From the NCBI RefSeq assembly GCF_047948215.1, contig NC_134456.1, forward strand, positions 64,499,529 to 64,563,528: a DNA stretch of 64,000 nt. Reading direction: 5' to 3'. The notes beneath the pieces were generated by a model. The model was given only the letters and a program-made list of their open reading frames with translations, was not told where the DNA came from and searched no databases. The stretch's first letter is position 1. Each line of letters begins with the position of its first letter. The position numbers and the translations under genes are program-made. This DNA comes from Lycorma delicatula. Taxonomy: Eukaryota > Arthropoda > Insecta > Hemiptera > Fulgoridae. Shown here piece by piece: positions 44,250 through 55,797 of the stretch.

Positions 44250-45745
44250 AGTTCTTTAATATCAAAAAACCTCTTAGAAATCATTTTTGGTTTGTCAGCT
44301 GTACAATGACCTCCTCCCAGTTGTGCTTCCCAATATCCGCTTTATCTGGCCACTTCCAGGACTTAACAGATTTCTGCATTGCTAATATTTCTACCTGATC
44401 ATCTGAAAGGCTTAAAATTTTGCCTAGGAAATATTCATCTTCATACATAAAGACTACTTATTCCCCAACTCTCTTATCAATTTTTTTTATTTTAAGCAAA
44501 TCATAAGACTGCTCACCATTACAAAGCATTTCAAATCTCTTCTAATCAGCAAAATCCTTTTTATTTTCTTGTATAATATCATTAAAATCAAAATTTTTCT
44601 TAATGTTAAAAATATTCAACTTATTTCATTTGATTACAGCTATCAGTATTTTCCTCTTTTTCTTCATAATTTTGAGTTTCTTCCTTCTGATTTCTTCATT
44701 TTTCTCTTTCTCTTCTTTCTTTAACAGATAATCATTACTTGTGGTAATTTCACAGTTTGTAACAACTCTTTTTCACTTCTTCACAGGATTTTCTGATTTT
44801 TTTTTCATAATTTCTAACAACTTCTCAAAGGTTTTATGTCCCTGTACCGCTGGTTCTGAGGAAGTATTTCTAGCTGTACTACAGCTGAGGAAGTACTTCT
44901 GGTTGTACTACAACTGAGGAAGTACTTCTGGTTTTGCTACAGCTGAGGAAGTATCAGCTTCTAGTTGTACTGTGGCTGAGAAAGAAATGGCTTCTGAATG
45001 TAGAACAGCTGAAAAAGCAGTAGCTTCCGGCTGTGCTGTATCAAGGTGTGGCAGATTCTTTTCATACCTAAGCAAATCATCTTCCTTAAACACTGTACAG
45101 AAATAGGACCTTCTTTATCTTCATAAATTACTGCAGCATTAAACCCATTGACTGTATTAAGAGCAGGTACTCTTGTGCAAGCGTAGTTATAATTTGAACA
45201 AATGTTTGTTTTAGAACATTTTTAATGAGGATTTTCCCTCTGCCACTTATAGAGAGCCTCTTCCTAACTAGTTTTTAAATACTGCAACATTAATGGTTGG
45301 AGTACATGTGTTGTGTAAGGGGGTAACTTCATTATAGTTATTTGATTTTCTTGGCCTAATCTGATCAATTTTGTAGAAACTCAAGTGGTGTGGTAATACT
45401 GGTCTGTTTTTAGTTGTTAGACAAAAAAAAAAATCATAAACCCAATTATAAAACGAGGTGGTTTCCATCCAGCCTCGAAATGTTGCAGAAACTGCTGTTT
45501 GTGTTGGTACATTTTTATTAACCCAATTTTCCATTTATTTATCTTTAAAAACACACAGAAGAGGTATCATTTGGCCATCAGCAGAACAGCACAACAAACA
45601 GATGTATTTTCACAGCAAGATGAAGTAGTCTTGCACATGCTTTTTGTACCAATTGCACCAACAACCTTTGTTTTACTAGGGTTATGACAAAACTATGTCT
45701 CATCACAATTGAATATCTTGGAATTTCCCTTAAGATGAAGTTCTT
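44250..45745 (-). pseudogene. pogo-like (DDE_1) transposase pseudogene
   Basis: The minus strand shows KIFNCDET (first catalytic Asp, about 45700), PSKTKVVGAIGTKS, NKNVPTQTAVSATFRGWM then FYNWVYDFF (about 45420-45530), and a TINVAVFKN block equivalent to LQPLDVAVFK. A deletion removes most of the sequence around the second Asp. A low-complexity repeat linker follows (45060-44850), then a C-terminal module at about 44290-44460 with EDEYFLGKILSLSDDQVEI, SVKSWKWPDKADI and WEEVIVQL. This module is known from C-termini of insect pogo/jerky-like transposases. Confidence 0.8.
44850..45060 (-). repeat. Degenerate about 30-36 bp tandem repeats within transposase linker
   Basis: Units of the form CAGCTGAGGAAGTACTTCTGG / TTGTACTAC recur about six times with growing divergence. 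They encode Ser/Ala/Glu/Pro-rich text (SSAVAKPEVL, SATVQLEADT, SAVLHSEAI), a flexible linker between the DDE core and the C-terminal module. Confidence 0.75.
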
Positions 45746-46284
45746 CTACAGTTTTTTATAATATTTCAAAATAATTATAGATGAACAAAACCAAAAGGAA
45801 TTAGGAAAAATACGTAAACCATTGATTAGGTCAGTTTAGATGACGAAAACATGTAATAAAAGTACATTGATAGCATATTAAAGTTTGCCTAATGTTAACT
45901 TATTGTATTGGTAGTTAGTTACAGTTTGTTAAGCTTAGTTTATTTTTATAGCCTAAAAATAGTCTCAAGTTATCTACTCACATAAAACATCAAATGAGGT
46001 ATCTGAGCCCATACCTGACCCAGTTACCCCGTAAAAGCAAAAGCTCACAAGGTAACTGGACCACCCATCATAACCTCAAAACTTACAGTATATTCTTGCA
46101 AAACTAAGTATAACATTGTTGATTATATATGCTTTAGTAGTACTAAAGTAAAAAATTTGACAAAAACACTTACCTTGATTATTCAAAGAATTACTTAAAT
46201 CGTAGTCACAGCGCAATGTTTCCAGAAAAAACAGGTAAAAGTTTTCATGTTCTCACACAAACCAAAAGTAAAAGTGAGGTTAGA

Positions 46285-46442
46285 TTGTTTTTTTTTTTTT
46301 GTTTAACCTCTGAGACCACCATCAGGTATTGCTTCAGAAGATGAGATGAATAATTTGTAGCATGTGTGAAAATGCCATGCCTGACCGGGATTCGAACCTG
46401 GGACCTCTGGATGAAATGCCGAGACGCTGCCACAGAGGCCGG
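46285..46442 (-). mobile_element. tRNA-derived SINE (copy 2) with target-site duplication
   Basis: The minus strand begins CCGGCCTCTGTGGCAGCGTC, has a B box GGTTCGAATCC, the body GGTCAGGCATGGCATTTTCA...CTGAAGCAATACCTGATGG, and ends in an A-tail. AGGTTAGA at 46277-46284 and 46443-46450 flanks it as a target-site duplication. It is nested inside the pogo-like element, so it is younger than that element. Confidence 0.85.
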
Positions 46443-46560
46443 AGGTTAGAGTTTTTTGAGATAAAAGACACATTCTTGCATTGCTGCCAACTGTTAAATG
46501 TTGAAATGCTCTTAGAGTTCTAGGAAGCATAGCCTATGACCCAGTTACCCCAGCCTACCT

Positions 46561-48635
46561 TATGTTTAAATGAAGTAACTAAAATTTAATGAAATTTTAT
46601 CATAAAAATTGAATCATTTATAAGTTTGATTCATTCATGTAAACATAGTTTGATACAATATGATCTATAAAATATACAGAGCAAAAATCTTTTACTCCTC
46701 AAGAATAGAGTTGCAACTCCTCTCGGTACCCATCTCCTTTTTGGTCTTTGGTCTTTAAGTCTCCTTTATTCCTTTGGTCAACATCTCCATATTTGTACAG
46801 GTAATCTGGCATTTCATGTAAATGAGTTTTTTCTTCCCCTTTAAATCATTCTATTCTGCTTATAAATTTTTCTCGTGCCTGACAATTCATGTTGCATCAT
46901 TCCTGTGCCTATGTTACTGATTTTTCTCTTCTGAATAGTTTGTTAAATATCTTATACATTTCTCATAATTGTATCTTCTATTTAATTATTGGCTCCAAGT
47001 AAAAGTTTTTCTTTTACAAAACATTGAAAAATTATATTATTCCACTCTGCTTGTATTTCAAAACTTGTTTACCTTTTTTATAATGCACAACTTACTCTGG
47101 ATTCATACAAATAAATATTTTTGTCTTTAGGAGTTCTACCTTAAACAGGTTTTTTTCCATAAATCATATCTGTTCACAAGCAAAAGATTATCAGTGTAAA
47201 TGTAATATAATTTCTAAATAACACCTTTGTACTGTTCACTTTTTTAGCTAGTTTTTTGTATTACAATCAACAATCAGTCTGGTTCCACATGGTAACCATA
47301 TACATTTAAATATACAAGTATGTCTTTTTTTCCAGAAAATTGTAGTACAAGTAATATTCAGTTCATTGAAGGTTGTAAATGCTCATAAATCATTCCATTA
47401 TTATTCATAGTGGATTTCCCAGGCATTTTGTTTTGGATGGTCTCTCTTGAATTTTTAAGTCCACTGCTAAGATAATAACTTACATTTGAGTTTTTCAGTA
47501 AATGTAATTATTTATTTTCTTCCTTGTTTAATATGTTTTGTAAAATGTTACAGAACTAGCATTTTTCTTTAAAATGACACTTCAAAGTAATTAATCTATT
47601 AATGCTAAATACACATCATTCACAAGTTAAAAACAGTGTTCTATGATTTGCACTTTGTTAGGCAACTCTTTCAATTTTATATTCCAGTTTATTGTATAAA
47701 TTTGAATTTAGTTAACATAATGTGAGCAAATGTAATAAAAAGGGTATAGAATTTTAATATTCTTAACACAAATGTTACTAAATTAATATAATATAATAAA
47801 AAGTTGCAATTCTAAATCCATCAAATGCTAATTTTGACAGAAGATTCAAATTCATGGGTCATAAAACATTATTTTTCTGTCATATAGTAATAATGAATTT
47901 GTCAACAGTTAAATTCTTATTCTCATATCATTTTCAATAGCAACACAAATCATGCCTTATAAATTTTCACTAAAATATTTGCAGTTCACTGCATGTGTGA
48001 TTGGATTTATATCTACTAAACTGTTAAAAAAAATGAAAATTAGAGTGGTACTTTGCTAATATTTAAAATGTAAAAAACATAAAAAAAAGAAAACCAAAGG
48101 AATGAGAATTTTATAAGCATTAAAATATTTGTCTAAAAGCATTACTTTTCAAGAATTTTACAAAAAATAATTTTTCTGCTTTCTAAGCCATCTTCAGAAA
48201 AAAAGTCATTTTAAAAGGGGATTCAATTTCACCAAAGTACCAGTTTTTCAACTATACATATTTTCATTAATTTCTTTTTATTTAACACTTTTTTAGTCCT
48301 TAAAAATATGTGAACATGTTATTTTTTTATTTATTAGTCTAAGTATTTTTTTCTTTATTTTTTATGATTTTGGTCAGCTAAAAGTTACCTTTGCACCATC
48401 ATAATTAGAGATTTTATAAATTTTGTTAATGTTTGTATCCTGAATGCATGTTGTTTCACTTCTTTTGAATAGGAAGAGTGTCTGTTGCTAGTGAAGGAAT
48501 TTTTATTACATTCACAGACAAACAGGGGAAATAAATTTGTTCCAGTAGAACAGTGATCTGAATGAATTCTTAAAATTATGAATGTTACAAAATAGTAAAA
48601 TTTAAAATCAGTTAAGATTGAATTACTTTTTCCAG
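46561..48635. other. AT-rich, no coding feature recognised
   Basis: Only short chance frames; no element ends, RNA gene or exon identified. Confidence 0.4.
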
Positions 48636-48737
48636 GCATTTGTACTATTCTTTAGTATGCATAATGAAGACTGGAGACCTCTAGAAGCTGCTAAGAACGG
48701 ACTTAAAACTTCTGTCCACTCAACTGGAAAATTTTGG
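48636..48737 (+). CDS. Candidate internal exon, unrecognised protein
   Basis: ACTTTTTCCAG precedes a 102 base open segment of exactly 34 codons (phase 0 in and out) ending at GG|GTATAT. Only one of the three frames is open. It reads AFVLFFSMHNEDWRPLEAAK, then NGLKTSVHSTGKFW, whose mixed composition is unlike the AT-driven frames nearby. I do not recognise the family. The partner exons were not found in the window. Confidence 0.4.
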
Positions 48738-49172
48738 GTATATTTCTATTTTGTTTTAATTCTTAATATGAATAATAACCAAACTGGTTTCAGATTGTTA
48801 TGCTTCTTGAACATTGTAAAGCTTAGTATTATTATGATGTTACATAATAATGAGACACTAATTTAATATAATATTCAAAATAAAAATAGATATTTAATTA
48901 TTACTTAAGAAATTATGTATTCCTTGCAATTATCTTGAAATTCCTAATTTTTAGAAATATTCTGATCAGAATAAAAAAATTATTTCATTTTATTTTTTGC
49001 TGATTCAATTGTTTTCACCTCCCTGTAAGGTAAATAATACTAATGTTTAGTGTTAATTTCAGCCCCCCCCCCAGGATTAATTAGCTTTTCTATTAATTTG
49101 ATTATATTAAAATTGTGCTGTTTACTAAAACATAATTAATATTTTTTTCAAGGTAATGTAAATCATACATAC

Positions 49173-49385
49173 CAAATCGGTCCATAAATAAAACTTAAAA
49201 TTTATAACCGTCACTAAATAACCTGCCCAATAATAGATAGATATAGCAGCAAGGGACATCGTCCAAGCTCTGCGATCTATAGGAAGAAATAATGAAACTC
49301 CCGCCATTCTTCTGTTCCGTTCCTTCTGCTGTTCTATTGCTATAATGAAGCTGTAACTTTTGGCATAAGTACCTGACATTCCCAC
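49173..49385 (-). CDS. Candidate first coding exon of a small membrane protein, unrecognised
   Basis: On the minus strand ATG at 49385 (or 49379) opens 71 codons and ends in phase 0 at a strong GTATGT donor (49172-49171). The product has a hydrophilic N-terminus with EQQKERNRRMAG, then LPIDRRAWTMSLAAISIYYWAGYLV, a membrane helix, and INFKFYLWTDL. The codon composition is more balanced than in surrounding DNA. Family not recognised; downstream exons would lie to the left, where none was found with confidence. Confidence 0.45.
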
Positions 49386-49900
49386 TTAACTACTGAGGAA
49401 GGGTATTTACTTCTCTTCTACTAGGTAGCTAGGATTCTACTGCCCATACTCAGTCAATAAAGCTAGTGATAACACATCCACCGTAAGAAGGTGAAACTGA
49501 TTTAGTTAAGAGAGAAATTATTTATACTGTATTCAGTTAGCTTATAGAGTGAAAAATGAACAAGCATTGCGTTTGTGTTATTGAGTTCATCATGAGTTTG
49601 CTGAACTCTTCCCTTGAATCAGTGCTGATTCACAGCACTCGCCATTCATTAGTCACAGTCATGTAATCAAACGCTTATATTATGTTATGTCATCTCGGTT
49701 CTATTAAAACCCTTTTCATATCATCACTCTTTTGTTCTCATGTTCAATTTTTGTGTTTCTGTTATTTATTTACTTTAATGTTTTTTAAAGTTAATATAAT
49801 GTTGTTGTTTTAAGTTTACTGGAACAAGAGTGTAGTGTACTCCTAGATTTGTACGACTTGAATTATATCATTATTTTGACACCATTTCCGATTTAGCTGA
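49386..49900. other. Possible 5' flank of the minus-strand exon
   Basis: A more balanced base composition than the surroundings. No TATA or initiator pair can be assigned with confidence. Confidence 0.3.
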
Positions 49901-49929
49901 TAATAGTGTCGTACTTTTGATAACCTCTC

Positions 49930-50725
49930 TGAAAATAGCCCTAAGATGTGCGGAAAAACACATTTTAAATGCTTACAAAAGCGAATTTCAGAGTAATCCA
50001 ACGGCGCGGCGTTGATTTCGGATGTCGTTAAAAAACTACTAACATAAGTAGAAGTGTGCTGCTTCAGTGTACAATTCGCTAGTATTAATCTACTTATGAA
50101 TTAGGTCTCATAAGAAAACAAACCTCGCAGGTCAATTGAAAAAAAAATTGATTTCGATGAACGCGATTAGTAAAGAAGTACACAAATTTTATTTATTGAG
50201 AAATGGTTTAGCAATGTGTTACTTCCTCTGGAAGATAATTCGGTTATTGTCTTAGGTAACGCCCTTTATCATACATGTAAAACGAAAAGAATTCCAGCAG
50301 TGTCTTAGAAAAAAATTATATCAAAATGTGGCTTAGTTCAAAAGCAGTGATTTTTGAAGAGGGTTATATTAAGGTCTAATTATTTCAAAGGGTTTCGCGT
50401 GTAAAAAGTAATTTTAATGTGTATAAAATTAATGAGTTAGCAAGATCCAGTGGCAAACCCTGTTTCGTTTACCTCCCTATGATTGTGAACTCAACCCAAT
50501 TGAGTTAATATGGAAACATATCAAGTTACGTAGCGTCATTAAATACCGCTTTTAAAATAGCTGATGTTAAAAATTTATGCTTAAAAGCCATCGATAAAAC
50601 AGGCCAGCCGGAATGGAAAAACTGTATAAAACATGCAATGAATACTGTTGAACCGAATTATTGGGAATTTAATATTATAATAAAAACAAAAACTGCCGTT
50701 GTATCTCTTAATACTGACAGCACTA
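49930..50725 (+). pseudogene. Tc1/mariner-superfamily DDE transposase relic
   Basis: The + strand gives KEVHKFY, then in other frames NSVIVLGNALYHTCKTKRIP (second catalytic Asp region; consensus NSVIVLDNAPYHS, with Asp replaced by Gly), SRLPPYDCELNPIELIWKHIK (consensus LPPYHCDLNPIELIW, third catalytic residue), and FKIADVKNLCLKAIDK, PEWKNCIKHAMNTVEPNYW as the C-terminus. The order fits insect DDE_3 endonuclease-type transposases. Stops and frameshifts separate the blocks. It abuts the MITE at 50731. Confidence 0.8.
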
Positions 50726-50730
50726 CGTAA

Positions 50731-51160
50731 TAGTAATGGGAAGATTCGTGAACGAGTCGTTCCTTCCATTCGATTCTTTATACTGAATGAAAGAATTGAG
50801 AATCGGTTTGCGGGAGAAACCGATTCTGTTTACGATTCTCAACAATGAATTGAATAGGCAATAGGAAACCAAATCTTTCTCAGTTACGATTCGATTAATA
50901 GCAATCTTTATTAAAGAGTTAAAAAGAGAAGAATCGAAGACATTTAGTAGGTTTGCACCCGTTGAGTAAAACAGGAGTATGAAGAGAGATGAACCGCTAA
51001 AATGGGTGGAGAAAGAGAGCATGCGCATTAGAGTTCGCATTACTGGTAGTGGTGACAAGAAAAGAATCGTTGAATAGGACTAACGATTCTTTTTTACGAA
51101 TCTTTTCTGAGAATGAAATGGAAAGAATAGATTCTTGAAAACTAATCGTTTATACCACGA
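50731..51160. mobile_element. hAT-like MITE, 430 bp, with internal hairpins
   Basis: Target-site-like octamers CTACGTAA (50723-50730) and CTACTTAA (51161-51168) match at 7 of 8. The termini TAGTAATGGGAAGATTCG and, inward from the right, TCGTGGTATAAACGATT are weakly related. Two perfect hairpins with GAATCG motifs lie inside (50799-50827 and 51060-51093), and GAATCGT/ACGATTC words recur throughout. No coding sequence is evident. Confidence 0.65.
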
Positions 51161-51168
51161 CTACTTAA

Positions 51169-52840
51169 TTCTTGCAACAGATGACGAAACTGAATTGAAT
51201 TTGTTTATCATAACAATTTTAATTGAAATATTAGTGAACTTTTATTGTCTGTGGACAATTTCATAACTCTTAAAACTCAAATAAAATGTCAATTTATTTA
51301 AATTTAATATATATATAATTTTTTAAATGTAAAAGTGCATAGTTACCGATTATTAACCTCGCGTAGATTCTTTTATATGCATCAGGATTTACAAGAGGTG
51401 CTTGTAATCGGCCGCCTGAATATTCGTATGCGTAGTTTACTTCACTCTAAAGCTAACTTAATAAGGTATAGGTAGTGCGTATTACTTCCTCATATAAATT
51501 CGTTTGTTACTCGACTCCTCAATTAATATTCATTATTTATTTAATAGTACTACTAACACCATTGTGTTATAACCACTACAAAAATTATGCAATAATATCA
51601 TGACGCAACCTCCAGAACTTCCACGATTAAATCTTAATCATGACGTTTTCTGACATGGTACAAATTTACTACTTTATTTCTTTAGTAGGTTAAGGTGAAG
51701 GATGTTTGGCTGTAAATTCTGCTAAATCATTACAATCTAATTTCAGAAAAATGGGAAAAACTTTAAAAAGAAAAAAATCATTGCATAAACACAGTGAATT
51801 ATTTTTATAATCAAGTAAGTAAATATGGAAGCAATAATAAGAGTTGGTACAAATACAATGCAATTAATAAACTAAACATCTGAAACTTTGTGTTAAAACT
51901 TATTATAGCTTGTAATAAGCATATTTAAACCCTACTTAAAAATCTATTTTCTATATACATTATTATAAATATAATATATATATAATAAATTTATATATAT
52001 ATATAATTAATTAACAAACAGGTTAATTAATTAATAGATAATTAACAAACCCCGTTTTAAACCATATTAATACAATTAATTTTACTAAATTACAATAGCA
52101 TGAAATCTTCACAAATCAGCAAAGTTTATGTAAATGTTTTATTTCACAAAATTAAGAGTACAAGGTTTTTGTTTCAAACAATAACACTGATGCATTAGAT
52201 TGAAAAAAGTAATCACATGACACAATTAGTATTATAAAAAGTTCCTTAATTTTTTTATATGATTTTTAAAGAAAAATTGAGAGAAAAGGACATAATAAGA
52301 AAAAAAATCATACACAGACTGTCAATTTTTATAATCAAATAATCAAAACTACAAGCAGTAAAAACAGTTACAGTAATCAATAACTAAAGTTACATAATTA
52401 AAAAAAATTAGTTTATATAAAGCAGATACTTTCAGATCTTAAGGTCATACATACATTGTTTTTATTGAAATTGTTTCCAAAAAAAGTGACCATTAACACT
52501 TTTTATAATATCTAATAATAGAAATATATCAGTTTGTCTGATTTTTTAATCCAGTTTTTTTAGGGTATGTTTTTACAGTGATAACAAAAAGATCATTTTT
52601 TGATGTTACACAGCTTAACTGATTCCTTGTAATTAAAGAACTACTGGGTTACAAACTATGTCCCATAACTAATTCTATTTGAGTAAAAGGGGAATTTTAA
52701 ATAACTGATGATCCAAAAAGGAAGGGCAGACATAAAAGGTTGGCACAGCAATAGATTGGTTTGGATGCTGGGCATGTGCTGGACTTTACTCATCAACATC
52801 CTCATATCCTTGTCTAGAATAATTTTTGCTTACCTGTTCT
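51169..52840. other. AT-rich, no coding feature recognised
   Basis: Short A/T-rich simple stretches, including a TA-rich block at 51960-52010. No gene or element end assigned. Confidence 0.4.
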
Positions 52841-52855
52841 TTGTATGTGTACACT

Positions 52856-53162
52856 TTTTTTGTACACTTTTGCCTCCGGTAACTACTGTTTAAATAATTC
52901 TTCAGAGGATGAATGAGGATGATATGTATGAGTATAAATGAAGTGTAGTCTTGTACATTCTCAGTTCGACCATTCCTGAGATGTATGGTTAATTGAAACC
53001 CAACCACCAAAGAACACCGGTATCCACAGTCTAGTATTCATATTCGTATAAAAGTATCTGCCTTTACTAAGACTTGAACGCTGTAACTCTCGACTTTCCA
53101 AAAAAAGTGATTTGGGAAGCTGATTTGGGAAGACGCGTTAACCACTAGACCAATCCGATGGG
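52856..53162 (-). mobile_element. tRNA-derived SINE of a second family, 307 bp, perfect 15 bp target duplication
   Basis: TTGTATGTGTACACT stands at 52841-52855 and again at 53163-53177. Between them the minus strand starts CCCATCGGATTGGTCTAGTG (A box), GTTAACGCGTCTTCCC, carries a B-box-like GCGTTCAAGTC, then GGTTGGGTTTCAATTAACC, a CTCATACATATCATCCTCAT segment and TTACCGGAGGC before an A-rich end. It differs from the SINE copies at 22.3, 46.3 and 58.6 kb. Confidence 0.88.
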
Positions 53163-53177
53163 TTGTATGTGTACACT

Positions 53178-53682
53178 GACATTTTTAAACTTCACATGTG
53201 TGTGAAATTTGAACGCATGTGTACATTGAATTCTCTAGACTATACACAATGTTTGATGATCTGATGTAAAAACTGGCTTTTTCTGCATGTTTTATAACAC
53301 CAAACACAACTTACAACCTTGAATACACGTCTTACCTATTTTGAGAGGTAATGAGGCAGATGCACGTAAGGATTTGAAAAAGTTATGTATAGCAATATTT
53401 ATGGGTTTCCAACATATTTTGAAATTAATTTTCACAGTCTAAATTGAGATTATAATTTAGTAATTTTAACTCCAGAAAGTTTAGTTATTGTTTAATTCAG
53501 TTTCTAGTGTGATCAGCAGAGAGGATTGACATTTTTCTTCAAATATGTACTTTATTACCAACATACAGCACATTCAAATTATATACTCAAACTTTTTCAA
53601 AATCTTGTTAGTGTATTTGTAACTTAATTTTTTTAAAACTAAAGATTCTATTGTAAAAGAGCAATAATAATAATAATAAATC
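53178..53682. other. Spacer between SINE and LINE with (AAT)n tract
   Basis: AT-rich; an (AAT)n microsatellite at 53663-53679 immediately precedes the LINE 5' end. Confidence 0.5.
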
Positions 53683-54299
53683 CATCTCCACGTCCGAATC
53701 AGTAACATCTAGATCCACGTCCGTGGTGAGGGGGGGGGGGACAACGGCTGTGTACTTGTTTCAGACTTGTACGAAACTCCAAGCCATCTAACGGAGCTAT
53801 GGTCAAAGTCCGTTCTGGATGATGTGGTCATGGGAGTATAGACCACTGTCGTTTTTCATCTCAAGACTGAACTCCCCTGCGTGTTTGCCGTGCGCGAAGA
53901 CCTGTGTCGCTGGAAATGGGGATCCTGGCGCTTGAGTGAAACCTCGACGTTGGTTTGGAAAACCACTGTTGGATGTAGCAATTCCGGCGCTTTGGCTAAA
54001 CAGGAGGCCGGTTTGCTAACCACTGCCGGTCAATCGACTCGTTTACGACTGAACCTTCCACTTGTGGAGGAGACGGGTAAACAGGTGAGAGCCCGAGATA
54101 CCTTGACAGGACTAGTTATCCGTTTAGGTTCGATTGGGATCTTATCTCTCTGGTAGCCCTGGCGTCCGGATGGACGTCCCAAATGTGTGGCTCTGTGGTA
54201 GGTGGAGAGCCAGAGAGACGAATTATTCTGTAACACTCTTATGGAATCTAAAACTTTAAACCTTCGTTTGGTAACCCGGACAACCTTGAGGGCAAATGC

Positions 54300-55671
54300 C
54301 CTCGTTCTGAAGTCTCTCCTCCTTCGACGTCATCGTCGAAGAAGAAGAAAAGTGTAGATGTGCAACATGCCGGTAATTCCATCAATAGGAATTCCTCGAC
54401 CGAAATATCTTGTTATTAAAAGAAACGAAGGATCGGAAAGCGGTTTTTCAAACATTAGTCCCTTCGTCATAGCTAAGGAACTCGCGACGAAAGTTAGTGG
54501 ACCAGTTAAGGAAGCTAAGAAGACGCAGGCTGGATCATTCATTGAAGCGCTGAATGACGTACAATTTCAGCGCTGTACGCTGAACGACGTACAGCGCTGA
54601 AAGATCGTACAGCGAAATTATTAGAAATGAAACAATTAGCGAACATTGATGTTGGAAGCCACGGCACACTCAACTACTCAAAAGGTGTAGAGTCTGTTGT
54701 GACTTACATAATTGTAGTGAAGAGGATATTGTTAGTGAAATGGCATCGCAAGGCGTCATTGTAGGCGATTGAACATGAGAAGGGATGGTGAAGTCCTACC
54801 CTCTTCTCTTGTCTTTACTTTTAATAAGCCATCTTTGCCTGAAAAAATCAGGGCCGGAATCCATCGGTTGGATGTGCGCGCCTATATCGCACCGCCGATG
54901 AGATGTTTCAAATGCCAACGTTTTGGTTATATCTCCGACAGATGCAATCGTGAAGAGATTTGTGCGTTAGGCTAAGCAATCCATGAAGATGAACCCTGTA
55001 AGGAAATCTCTTTATGTGTCAATTGCGGAGGACAACATTTAGCAAGATCTAGGAATTGTCCTGCTTTCAAGAAAGAAATCGCGATACAAGAGACTAAAGT
55101 TCTCAGAAAACTTATCTATCTTGAAGAGAAGAAAATAGTTAATGCACAGACGCCGGGGAAAAAATCCTTTGCGCAAACGGCTGTGTCTAGCACGAATACG
55201 TCTTCGCCACAAGTAATTGAAAGCTTAATCAAGCAATTGACACCAGTTCTAACCACGGTTTTAGACAAATATATAGGAAGGAAATTTGCTCCAGTTGAAC
55301 CAGTGCTGTCGACTAGTAGTCAGCAGTCAAACGTCATCGCCAAATCAAATGAACCATTGACGTCACAAACACGAGGGGTTAGTGAGGATATTGAACGTAG
55401 CGGTAAGAAGCAGTCTACAGCTAGTATTACAGGGACATCGAGTTTATCGAAAATCAAATTTCCTTCGGAACCTTTAGATCTCCGGCAAGGGGCTAAGCCA
55501 CCAAAAGGTCAGAAGCCGCGGAAGAGCAGTACCTCTGTTGTACTCAACTTAGACAAAATGGAAACGACACAAGGCGTGACGGCACCGCTGACAATTCATG
55601 CATCTTCGACCGAATTGCCGAAACCAGCAAATCCCGGTCTTAATGCAGAGCGCAAATCTGCCAAACCCTGA
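54300..55671 (+). pseudogene. LINE ORF1 (gag-like, zinc-knuckle) pseudogene
   Basis: From 54358 the frame gives PRPKYLVIKRNEGSESGFSN and ISPFVIAKELATKVSGPVKE, the usual N-terminal pattern of insect LINE ORF1. After a frame break come LVFTFNKPSLPEKIRAG (about 54810), YIAPPMRCFKCQRFGYISDRC with a first CCHC knuckle whose His position is Tyr, a stop, and CVNCGGQHLARSRNC as the second knuckle (about 55020). A Ser/Thr/Pro-rich tail in one open frame (55183-55671) closes at TGA. Two short GTACAGCGCTGA-type repeats at 54565-54618 have disrupted the middle. Confidence 0.8.
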
Positions 55672-55797
55672 GACTATGTTAGTCTCAGGTGAGGAGAGTG
55701 ACTGCGATTCTGTGGGGTCACTAACTGACTCAGGTTGTAATCCAACTACGAAAAAGAAGAAAGGGTGGCTAAAGGGTAAGCCACACTTATAAAGTAA

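Larger units (their letters stand above)
43652..46560 (-). mobile_element. pogo/Tigger-like DNA transposon, 2.9 kb, inactive
   Basis: The left end AGGTCAGGTGGGACAACTGA and the right end read inward AGGTAGGCTGGGGTAACTGG are related inverted termini, each flanked by TA (43650-43651 and 46561-46562), the pogo target. Copies of a GGGGTAACTGGACC motif recur inside both ends. The interior holds a decayed minus-strand DDE_1 transposase and a SINE inserted later. The DNA-binding N-terminus is not readable, so this is probably an internally deleted or strongly decayed copy. Confidence 0.78.
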
